A DNA stretch of 64,000 nucleotides from Pirellulales bacterium (GTDB lineage: Bacteria; Planctomycetota; Planctomycetia; Pirellulales; JAEUIK01), in contig JAIESQ010000052.1 in the NCBI GenBank assembly GCA_019745975.1, positions 62,001 through 126,000 of the forward strand, given 5' to 3'. Made by a program: the position numbers and the translations under genes. Of this stretch, positions 39,541 to 47,794 are shown in pieces (the stretch's first letter is position 1; each line of letters begins with the position of its first letter). The notes under the pieces are model-generated. The model saw only the letters and a program-made list of their open reading frames with translations, made no database searches and had not been told where the DNA came from.

Positions 39541-40806
39541 ATGCATGCGGAAGTGATCTCGATCGGCGACGAGCTGACCAGCGGTCAACGGCTCGACACG
39601 AACAGCCAGTGGCTCAGCGAGCGGCTCGGCGAATTGGGCGTGCGCGTGCTCTATCACACCACCGTGGCCGACGACCTCGAGGCCAACGTGCGGGTGTTTC
39701 GCCAGGCAGTCGAGCGGGCCGACATCATTGTGGCCTCGGGCGGATTGGGTCCCACGGCCGACGACCTGACGCGCGACGCCTTGGCCGCGGTGAGCGAACA
39801 GCCGCTCGAAATGCGCAGCGAAATCGTCGATCACGTCCGCTCCCTGTTCGCTCTACTTGGGCGCGACATGCCCGAGCGCAACACCGTGCAGGCGATGTTC
39901 CCGCGCGGCAGCCGCGTGATCCCCAACCCCCACGGCACCGCGCCAGGCATTGATCTCGAGGTGCCGCGCGCCGCGGGGCGACCCGCGCGCATCTTCGCGC
40001 TCCCGGGCGTGCCGGCCGAGTTGTTCGAGATGTGGCGGCAAACCGTCGAAAGTTCGATCGCCCAGTGGATTGGCATCCGCCGCGTCATCCGCCATCGCCG
40101 GCTCAAGTGCTTTGGCGCCGGCGAGAGCCACGTCGAACAGATGCTCCCCGACTTAATCCGCCGCGGCCGCGATCCGTCGGTCGGCATCACGGTCAGCGGC
40201 GCGGTGATCACCTTGCGCGTGACGGCCGCCGGCGACACACCCGAAGCTTGCTTCGCCGCGATGGAGCCAACAGTCGCCACGATCCGTGAATGTCTCGGCG
40301 AGCTCGTCTATGGCGAAGAAGAGGAAGAGCTCGAAGACGCCGTGCTGCGGTTGCTCAACGACCAGAACTTGTCGCTGGCCACAATCGAATGGGGCACCGG
40401 TGGCCAGGTCGCGGACTGGCTCAACAATGTGACAAGCACCGTGCCGCGCTTTGCCGGGGGGCTCGTGGTGACGCACTCAGCGGCCCTCGAAAACTTGCTC
40501 TCCGTCCCGGGTGATCTGATCAAGTCCGCGGGAAGCTGCAGCGGGAAGGTCGTTGAAGAAATGGCCGCACGCGGCCGCGAGCGCTTCGGCACCGACCTGG
40601 CACTGGCCACCAGCGACGTGCCGCAGTTGACGAAGATCGACGCCGACGGGCCGCGCGTCTTCTTTGCGCTGGCTTCCAGCCAAGGAGTCATCGTGCGCTC
40701 AACGCGCTACGCCGCGCATCCCTCGATTCTGCGCGTGCGCACCGCGCGCCAGGCACTCAATATGGTGCGGCTCGCGCTGTTGCGCGGACTGACGGTCGAA
40801 AGCTGA
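39541..40806 (+). CDS. CinA-family protein
   Basis: MHAEVISIGDELTSGQRLDTNSQWLSERLGELG...ASGGLGPTADDLTRDAL; MoCF/COG1058 domain plus divergent C-terminal CinA domain. Confidence 0.9.
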   Translation: MHAEVISIGDELTSGQRLDTNSQWLSERLGELGVRVLYHTTVADDLEANVRVFRQAVERADIIVASGGLGPTADDLTRDALAAVSEQPLEMRSEIVDHVRSLFALLGRDMPERNTVQAMFPRGSRVIPNPHGTAPGIDLEVPRAAGRPARIFALPGVPAELFEMWRQTVESSIAQWIGIRRVIRHRRLKCFGAGESHVEQMLPDLIRRGRDPSVGITVSGAVITLRVTAAGDTPEACFAAMEPTVATIRECLGELVYGEEEEELEDAVLRLLNDQNLSLATIEWGTGGQVADWLNNVTSTVPRFAGGLVVTHSAALENLLSVPGDLIKSAGSCSGKVVEEMAARGRERFGTDLALATSDVPQLTKIDADGPRVFFALASSQGVIVRSTRYAAHPSILRVRTARQALNMVRLALLRGLTVES

Positions 40807-40831
40807 CCGACGCCGCGCGAATCGCCAGCTG

Positions 40832-40999
40832 TTAACGTGGCTTGCGCTCGTCGCGATCAAGGGACGCATCGCTTCCGCCACCGGGGCGCTGCGAGGGACC
40901 GCGAATCGCGACGTGCTCAGCGTCGAACCGCCAGCGTTTGGCTGTGCGCTGGGCGGGCGACATATCCGCTGGCGCGGTGATCTTGCGTGGTTCGTCCAT
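40832..40999 (-). CDS. Small hypothetical protein (55 aa)
   Basis: MDEPRKITAPADMSPAQRTAKRWRFDAEHVAIRGPSQRPGGGSDASLDRDERKPR; coding status uncertain. Confidence 0.35.
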   Translation of the reverse strand: MDEPRKITAPADMSPAQRTAKRWRFDAEHVAIRGPSQRPGGGSDASLDRDERKPR

Positions 41000-41259
41000 C
41001 CGTGGAGTCCTACAAGCGGCGGCTTGACTGCCAGCGATCGTTGTCCAGTGCCAACGGCTGGAGCATGGTAACGCTGGACCGGGCTTCGCCACAAGGCGGC
41101 TTCTGGCCGCTCGTTACCGATCAGATCGACCGCGCGGGCCAATTGTACGATCGCCCGACGCAGGCCAAGATAAGGCTTCGCGCGACAGGCCAAAGGCCGC
41201 GAACGAGAAGGCGTCTCAGCCGCGACGTGCGCTTACTACTCCAGAGATGATCCTGCTAT

Positions 41260-42531
41260 ATGGCGGCCCGAGACATTGTGATCACTGGCATCGGGGTCGT
41301 CACGCCGATCGGCATCGGTCGCGAAGCCTTCTGGAGCGCGCTCTTGGCCGGCCGCAGTGGGGTCGGCCCAATCACGAGCTTCGACCCACGAGGGCTGCAA
41401 GTTCGCATCGCCGGCGAAGTGCACGACTTCGATCCCAAGCAATACGTCAAGCCGCGCAAGAGCCTGAAAGTGATGTCGCGCGACTCCCAGTTCGCGGTGA
41501 CCGCGGCCGATCTGGCCTGGGACGACGCCGGCCTGGCCGCTGGCACGCTCGACCCGGAACGCATCGGGGCTGTGCTCGGCGCCGAGCGAATTCGCAATGA
41601 ATTCAGCGATATCGAAGCCGCCTATCGCGCCTGCGGCGTCGAGGGTCGCTTCGAACCAGGGCTCTGGCCGACCCGCGGTGCGCCCGAGGGATACCCGCTC
41701 ATGCTGCTCAAAAACCTTCCCAACATGCTGGGGAGTTTCATTTCGATCCTCAAGGACGCCCGCGGCCCCAACAACACCATTTGCCAGGCCGAAGCAGGGA
41801 GTTTGCTGGCGATCGGAGAAGCGGCCGCCTGCCTCCAACGTGGCGCTGCCGACGCGATGATTGCCGGCGGCGCCACCTCGCGCATGCATCCGATCGATTG
41901 GGTCCGGGCCGAACTGATGGATGAACTATCGCACGAAGTCGACAACCCGACGTCGGCCTCGCGGCCTTTCGACGCCCGCCGCAGCGGCCAGGTGCGCGGC
42001 GAAGGGGGAGCGCTGTTCGTCCTCGAAACGCGCGAGCATGCCGCGGCGCGCGGCGCGCGAATTCTGGGGCACGTGCTAAGTTGGGCGTCGTCGGCAGCAA
42101 TACCCGCTGGCAGCGCGGCCGCGCTGCCGGCCGCCATTGAGCGCACGATCCTCGCAGCGCTTAAGAGTGCAAGGCTCGATTCATCGCAGCTTGCGTTTGT
42201 CAGCGCGCACGGCCTGAGTACACGCAAGCACGATGCGATCGAGGCCCTAGCCCTGCGCGCCGCGATCGGCGCACGACCGGTCGTCGCCTTCAAGAGCTAC
42301 TTTGGCAACCTGCTGGCGGCAGGCGGGGCGGTCGAGTTAGCTGCGGCCATCCTGGCTATCAACGAAGGATTGCTCCCCCCCACGCTCAACTACGAAGTGC
42401 CCGATCCAAGCTGCCCGATTGAAGTCGTGCACGGCGAGCCGTTGCGCCACGGTGGCGCTGCGGCACTGGCATTGAACTTCACCGCGGCGGGCCAGGTGGC
42501 GGCAGTCGTCGTGGCTCCAGCGCAGTCCTGA
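41260..42531 (+). CDS. Beta-ketoacyl-ACP synthase-fold (KAS II/CLF-like) protein
   Basis: DIVITGIGVVTPIGIGREAFWSALLAGRSGV; GPNNTICQAEAGSLLAIGEA; VSAHGLSTRKHDAIEA; FKSYFGNLLAAGGAVE. Confidence 0.88.
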   Translation: MAARDIVITGIGVVTPIGIGREAFWSALLAGRSGVGPITSFDPRGLQVRIAGEVHDFDPKQYVKPRKSLKVMSRDSQFAVTAADLAWDDAGLAAGTLDPERIGAVLGAERIRNEFSDIEAAYRACGVEGRFEPGLWPTRGAPEGYPLMLLKNLPNMLGSFISILKDARGPNNTICQAEAGSLLAIGEAAACLQRGAADAMIAGGATSRMHPIDWVRAELMDELSHEVDNPTSASRPFDARRSGQVRGEGGALFVLETREHAAARGARILGHVLSWASSAAIPAGSAAALPAAIERTILAALKSARLDSSQLAFVSAHGLSTRKHDAIEALALRAAIGARPVVAFKSYFGNLLAAGGAVELAAAILAINEGLLPPTLNYEVPDPSCPIEVVHGEPLRHGGAAALALNFTAAGQVAAVVVAPAQS

Positions 42532-42546
42532 CAACCCCAAATCGAC

Positions 42547-43038
42547 TCATTCGTCGACGAGCTCGCAGACGCCCACCTGCCCTTCGCACTCGTCGACCGC
42601 GATCCGCACGCGCTGCGGACGAAGGCTATAGCGCGTCTGCAAATCGTCCAGTAAGCGACGGCCGATGTGCCTGGCCAACAGCTCGGCCGTGGTGTTGGCC
42701 ACCGGCAACAGCACGCAATCGCCGCGAGGAAATACCCAGCGGCGATCTTCGAAGCGAGCTTCCACCTCACGCTCGTCGGCACGCACGTGAATCTGTGGGT
42801 GCTCGGTCGGCAGCAGCATGTGGTGATCGAGCTCAAGCACAATCTCGCGCAACAAATCGCGCAGGGCAATGAAGTCGACGACGTAGTGATTCTCGTCCAA
42901 CGGGCCGGCGACCTCCGCCGTCACCCGATAGTTGTGCCCGTGCAGCCGCTCGCACGTGCCGCCGGCGAAGGTAATAAAATGCCCGGCGCTAAAGACCAGA
43001 TAGTCTTTGGTGAGGCGAACCCAGTAAGACTCGGACAC
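42547..43038 (-). CDS. queD: 6-carboxy/6-pyruvoyl-tetrahydropterin synthase family protein
   Basis: FSAGHFITFAGGTCERLHGHNYRVTAEV; ELDHHMLLPTEHP. Confidence 0.9.
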   Translation of the reverse strand: MSESYWVRLTKDYLVFSAGHFITFAGGTCERLHGHNYRVTAEVAGPLDENHYVVDFIALRDLLREIVLELDHHMLLPTEHPQIHVRADEREVEARFEDRRWVFPRGDCVLLPVANTTAELLARHIGRRLLDDLQTRYSLRPQRVRIAVDECEGQVGVCELVDE

Positions 43039-43056
43039 GAGGCGATTCCCAGGCGG

Positions 43057-43920
43057 CTAGAACTTCAGCGGCATTTCGATTATGCCGTCCCGCAAGGCCG
43101 CGAACAAACCGGCCGCCAGCAGGTCGGCGGTCGTTCCGGGATTACGGCGATGCCCGTCCGATCGCAGCCAGAAATCGAGCTCGGCGACGATTTCTTCGTG
43201 AGCATCTTCGCCCGGCGGGCCGGCCGCCAGCGCCGCGCGCGCTAGCGCCGACGCCTGCTCGGCGATTGCCAAGCCACATTTGCGGGCGATCAAGCTGTCG
43301 GGAAACTCAGCGAGCAGCCGCAATTGAGCGGTTCGCACGGCCTGCACCAGTCCACGCCCTTGGTTCATTTCGCCGGCCAGCCAGGGCACGACCATGCTGA
43401 GGACTTCGGCGAAGTTGTTCGCGTACTGGCGCGCAACCAGGTCGCGATCCGCTGCCAGCCGCATTGCAGCTAGCAGATCGGCCGGCGGATCATCGGCCAC
43501 ATCGGCCTGATCGACGCGCCCCAGCCCGCCCGCCTGGGCCAGTCGTATCGCTTCGTAGACGCATCGCGCATCGGTCGCGTCGAGCTCGGCGAGCACACGA
43601 ACGACGCCTGTCGCCAACGGCGCCTCGCGCGGCACTTTGGCCAATGGCGCCATGAGCATCAGCGTGCCGAGATTCGTATTCGTGGCGACCGCCAGGCGCG
43701 TGCTGGCCACGGCAGTGAGAATCGTTTCACCGACCCTTCGCGCCGGAGCCGCCTCAATGATCGGTGCGATGAGCCCGGCGGCCGCCGCGAAATGATAGAA
43801 GGTGACGTTCTCGAAATCGGCCCCCCGATGGACGTTGCCCGGCTTGGGGATGCTCACCTCCAAGAGACACGCTAGCGAGGCGCATTGGCCGAGTGTCAAA
43901 GAATGTCGTTGCACGATCAC
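43057..43920 (-). CDS. Triphosphoribosyl-dephospho-CoA synthase-like (CitG/MdcB fold)
   Basis: CASLACLLEVSIPKPGNVHRGADFENVTFYHFAAAAGLIAPIIE; GTG start with GTGA overlap to upstream ORF. Confidence 0.85.
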   Translation of the reverse strand: MIVQRHSLTLGQCASLACLLEVSIPKPGNVHRGADFENVTFYHFAAAAGLIAPIIEAAPARRVGETILTAVASTRLAVATNTNLGTLMLMAPLAKVPREAPLATGVVRVLAELDATDARCVYEAIRLAQAGGLGRVDQADVADDPPADLLAAMRLAADRDLVARQYANNFAEVLSMVVPWLAGEMNQGRGLVQAVRTAQLRLLAEFPDSLIARKCGLAIAEQASALARAALAAGPPGEDAHEEIVAELDFWLRSDGHRRNPGTTADLLAAGLFAALRDGIIEMPLKF

Positions 43921-44237
43921 GAACCTGGGGTGTCGCCGTCGGCGGTTGCTTCGCCGTTGTCGCCTCCGCTGGGGCCAGTATGTCGATCGCGCGATTCGAT
44001 TCCTAGTGCCTCGGGCCACTCGGCCAAGTCGCCTTCCGCCACTAGCGGCAGTCCGTCGAGCAATCGCTGCAGTTCGGCCACCAGCACCAGAAGCATCACC
44101 ATCGTTAGCGCTGGATAAACGGCACATCCGAGCACGTCCGACTCGAGCGCGGCGCAGAGTACGCTAAGCGTCGTACCTAGCGCGAACAGGGGTCGCAGTC
44201 GCTTCGTCCCGCTTGGCAGCACTGGCAGCGAGTTCAC
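43917..44237 (-). CDS. Small hypothetical membrane protein
   Basis: LFALGTTLSVLCAALESDVLGCAVYPALTMVMLLVLVAELQRLL; GTGA coupling to CitG-like gene. Confidence 0.6.
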   Translation of the reverse strand: MNSLPVLPSGTKRLRPLFALGTTLSVLCAALESDVLGCAVYPALTMVMLLVLVAELQRLLDGLPLVAEGDLAEWPEALGIESRDRHTGPSGGDNGEATADGDTPGS

Positions 44238-44463
44238 GGCGCGTCTCCTTCGCGGCTAATAACCGCGGGGGACGGCAACGGCGCAACCGGGCTTGACGAG
44301 CCGCGGAGCCAAACTCCCCACTCTGTCCCGGCTTCACGTCTCGATGCAACTCAGTAGCACAATGGAGTTAAAAACGGTCGGCGTTGCGTCGCTGCGGCCG
44401 CGACCTAGAATTAGGAAGTTGTCCTGCCGCGATACGTACCTGGCCCGCGATGGTGATCGGCCC

Positions 44464-46698
44464 GTGAACGATGTCCCCTATCTCCCCGAGCACTTCATCA
44501 ACCGCGAGTTGAGCTGGCTGGAGTTCAACGCGCGCGTGCTCGAAGAGGCCGAGGACACGAATAACCCGTTGTTGGAGCGGGTCAAGTTTCTCAACATCTT
44601 CAGCTCGAACCTCGACGAGTTCTTCATGGTTCGCGTGGCGGGGTTGCGCGAACAGGCCTTCGGCGATGGCGCTCCGCAAGATTACGCGGCCGATGGGCTG
44701 AGTCCGTTGACGCAGCTCAAGCTGATCCACAAGCGTACGCAGGAGCTCGTCGCCGCGCAATATCGCTGCTGGAACGAGTCGGTCCGGCCGCAATTGGCCG
44801 CCGAACGGATCCAGATCGTCTCCCACGACGAGCTCAACGACCGCCAACGCGACGCGCTCGATCGCTTCTTTCGGGATCGCGCCTTTCCGATCCTCACGCC
44901 CATGGCCGTCGATCCCAGCCATCCCAACCCGCGCTACCACAATCGCGGCTTGTACCTGGCCGCCATGCTGGAGCGCCGTCGCGGGTTGGGGCCGCGCCAC
45001 TTGTTCGCCGTGGTGCAATTGCCGCAGGTGCTGCCGCGGCTCGTGCCGCTCGAACAAGGGGACGTGTGCACCTTCATCATGCTTGAAGACGCGGTCGCCG
45101 CGCGGCTCCCCGAGTTGTTCGGCGGCTTCGACGTGCTCAGCTCGACGACTTTCCGCATCACCCGCGACAGCGACATCGAGCTCTTGGATCAAGAATCGGA
45201 CGACATGCTGCGGCTGGTCGAAGAGCGCATCCGCGCCCGCGAGCGCTCACAAGCCGTACGGCTCGAAGTGGCCGCCGGCGGGAACGAAGAGCTCACGCAA
45301 ATGCTCGTCGAAGCCGAAGAGCTGCGGGCCGATGAATCGCCCGAGGGCTATGCCGAGGTGTTCCGCATTCCTGGTCCGCTCGATCTGACGGCGCTGGCGG
45401 CCCTGGCCGACATCCCGGGCCGCGACGAACTGCGGAATCCGACGTTTACACCAGTGCCATCGATCGAAGCGGGCGACCGCAACGAGCCGATCTTCAGCCG
45501 ACTCACGCAGCGCGATTTGCTGTTGCACCATCCCTTCGACAGTTTCGACACCGTCGTCGAGTTCGTCCGACAAGCGGCCCATGATCCGAACGTGCTGGCA
45601 ATCAAACAAACGCTCTACCGCACCAGCGGCGATTCACCGATCGTGCGGGCGCTCATGCAGGCCGCTGAGAACGGCAAGCACGTCACGGCGCTGGTCGAGC
45701 TCAAGGCGCGCTTCGACGAAGCCGCGAACGTCAGTTGGGCCCGGCAGCTCGAGCGCAGCGGCGTGCACGTCGTGTTCGGGTTCTTGGACCTGAAAACTCA
45801 CTGCAAAGTGTCGCTGATCGTTCGGCAGGAAGGGGACCAGCTCCGCCGCTACGTGCACCTGGGTACCGGAAACTACAATCCCCAGACGGCGCTCTTGTAC
45901 ACCGATCTCGCGCTATTGACCTCCAACGAAGACGTCACCGCCGATTGCTCGGCGCTGTTCAACTTGTTGACCGGCTATTCGCAGGGGCACACCTGGCGCA
46001 AGCTTGTCGTCGCTCCCAGCGACCTGCACCGCCGCACCGTCGAGTTAATCAACGAACAGGCCGAGGCGGCGCGCCGCGGGCAGCCCTCGCGGGTTTTCGC
46101 CAAACTCAACTCGCTGGTCGACCACCGCGTGATCGAAGCGTTGTACCGCGCCAGCGCCGCCGGCGTGCCGATCGATCTCGTGGCCCGCGGCATCTGTTGC
46201 CTGCGCCCCGGCTTGCCGGGCATTTCGGAAAACATCCGCGTGCGAAGCGTCGTCGATCGCTTCCTGGAGCATAGCCGGATTTACGTATTCGGCCCCGACG
46301 ACGATGCCCAGGTCTGGCTATCGAGCGCCGACTGGATGCCGCGCAATTTCTATCGTCGCGTCGAAGTGATGTTTCCGATCGAGTCCGCAACGCTCAAGGA
46401 GCGGATCCTGCGCGAGATCGTGCCTGCGTATCTGCGCGACAACGTCAAGTCGCGCGTCTTGCGCTCCGACGGCACGTATGCGCGTGTCGAGCCTGCGCCC
46501 GCTGAACCTGCCTATCGCGTACAAGATGAACTATTGCGGCTCAGGCGGCCGGCTCCGACGGCCCTGCACGCCGTGGCCGCGGGCGTCGCCAACGGCGCGG
46601 TCGACAGCCAACTCCTGGTCACCACACCCTCGATCAACGGCAACGGCGCCGCCGATGCCACCGCGATCGCCGAAGGCAACGTCGCCGCGCCGCTCTAG
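44464..46698 (+). CDS. ppk1: Polyphosphate kinase 1
   Basis: FINRELSWLEFNARVLEEAED; LKTHCKVSLIVRQEGDQLRRYVHLGTGNYNPQTA; RGICCLRPGLPGISENIRVRSVVDRFLEHSRIY; GTG start. Confidence 0.97.
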   Translation: MNDVPYLPEHFINRELSWLEFNARVLEEAEDTNNPLLERVKFLNIFSSNLDEFFMVRVAGLREQAFGDGAPQDYAADGLSPLTQLKLIHKRTQELVAAQYRCWNESVRPQLAAERIQIVSHDELNDRQRDALDRFFRDRAFPILTPMAVDPSHPNPRYHNRGLYLAAMLERRRGLGPRHLFAVVQLPQVLPRLVPLEQGDVCTFIMLEDAVAARLPELFGGFDVLSSTTFRITRDSDIELLDQESDDMLRLVEERIRARERSQAVRLEVAAGGNEELTQMLVEAEELRADESPEGYAEVFRIPGPLDLTALAALADIPGRDELRNPTFTPVPSIEAGDRNEPIFSRLTQRDLLLHHPFDSFDTVVEFVRQAAHDPNVLAIKQTLYRTSGDSPIVRALMQAAENGKHVTALVELKARFDEAANVSWARQLERSGVHVVFGFLDLKTHCKVSLIVRQEGDQLRRYVHLGTGNYNPQTALLYTDLALLTSNEDVTADCSALFNLLTGYSQGHTWRKLVVAPSDLHRRTVELINEQAEAARRGQPSRVFAKLNSLVDHRVIEALYRASAAGVPIDLVARGICCLRPGLPGISENIRVRSVVDRFLEHSRIYVFGPDDDAQVWLSSADWMPRNFYRRVEVMFPIESATLKERILREIVPAYLRDNVKSRVLRSDGTYARVEPAPAEPAYRVQDELLRLRRPAPTALHAVAAGVANGAVDSQLLVTTPSINGNGAADATAIAEGNVAAPL

Positions 46699-46748
46699 GG
46701 CACCCAGATCCGCACTGCAAAAGCTTCCTCGCTGGCAGGAACCGATCG

Positions 46749-47186
46749 ATGGGGAGATTGCTGGCCCGATCGTTCGCGGGCGTCGTGGTGGCGCCGCTGG
46801 TGCTGGCGGTTGCTTATCACGAGTTTCTTGGTCAGCGCAGCGACTACCTCGGCCACTATCTGGCTGGCTGCGGCGGCACGCTACTGTTGATCGCGTGCTT
46901 CTTGGCGGTCTTGCCCGACGTGTTCTATACGCGATTCGCGCCTCTGGCGATCGTAGTCTTGGCTGTCGTCGCGATTGCCATCGGCGGCGTGTTCGAGTCG
47001 ACGATTTACCGTATCGCGAAGTTCGACGAAGTCGATTTCTGCAATCAAAGCCTGGGGGCGGTGCTGGCCGCGCTCGGCCTGCTGCTCGCGGCGGGGCGGA
47101 CGAAACCGCCGCTGGCGTTGTCATGCGGACATTGGTGCGTTGCTCTAGCGCTATTGGCTGCGGGGTACCACTATGCATTTCTCTGA
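46749..47186 (+). CDS. Hypothetical multi-TM membrane protein
   Basis: Four to five hydrophobic segments; overlaps next ORF by 14 nt. Confidence 0.72.
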   Translation: MGRLLARSFAGVVVAPLVLAVAYHEFLGQRSDYLGHYLAGCGGTLLLIACFLAVLPDVFYTRFAPLAIVVLAVVAIAIGGVFESTIYRIAKFDEVDFCNQSLGAVLAALGLLLAAGRTKPPLALSCGHWCVALALLAAGYHYAFL

Positions 47187-47589
47187 TCCGCGCTGGTTGG
47201 AACGCGCCGCGGCTGTGTCGCTGCTATTGGTCGGCGCGGCGCTCGTCGCCGGCAATCTCTGGTTCACAGCCGCCCGCTCCACGATTCCGCTGGCCCTCGA
47301 TGGACGTGTCGCTGCTCGCGAGGTGCGCCACGAAAAGCACCCTGGCAAGGATGATGTCTGCCTGTTGCACTTCGAGGATGGTCGCACCTTGCACGTCGAC
47401 ACGGCCGTGTTCGCCGCAGTCGACGTTGGCCAGTGGCTTTACAAGACCGCCTGGCAGCATTCGCTCGATCGACATGGAGCGAACGTTCCGCTTGACTGGT
47501 CGGCCGATGCGCGGGGGATGTGGCCTACCATGGGCGTGGCACTTGTGACGCTACTGGGCGTTGCCCTGTGGAACCTTGCGCGGCGCTAG
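47173..47589 (+). CDS. Hypothetical membrane protein with two flanking TM segments
   Basis: AAAVSLLLVGAALVAGNLWF ... CLLHFEDGRTLHVDTAVFAAVDVGQWLYK ... MGVALVTLLGVALWNLARR. Confidence 0.7.
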   Translation: MHFSDPRWLERAAAVSLLLVGAALVAGNLWFTAARSTIPLALDGRVAAREVRHEKHPGKDDVCLLHFEDGRTLHVDTAVFAAVDVGQWLYKTAWQHSLDRHGANVPLDWSADARGMWPTMGVALVTLLGVALWNLARR

Positions 47590-47794
47590 TTGCCGTGTCG
47601 ATGGACTGTCGATTTCACGCGGCTTGCGGTGCCCTAGCGATTTCTTGTTCGGCCTTTCTGTCGGAAGTCGACACCGCGAGTCCGCCCCGCCTTGCAGCCA
47701 TGGCCGTCAGGGAAGAAACTAGACGTGTACGCCTCCCCGCCGTATCAGGCACGCAGTTCGCGAGCCGATCAAACCGGTCGCCGCACAAGACCCT

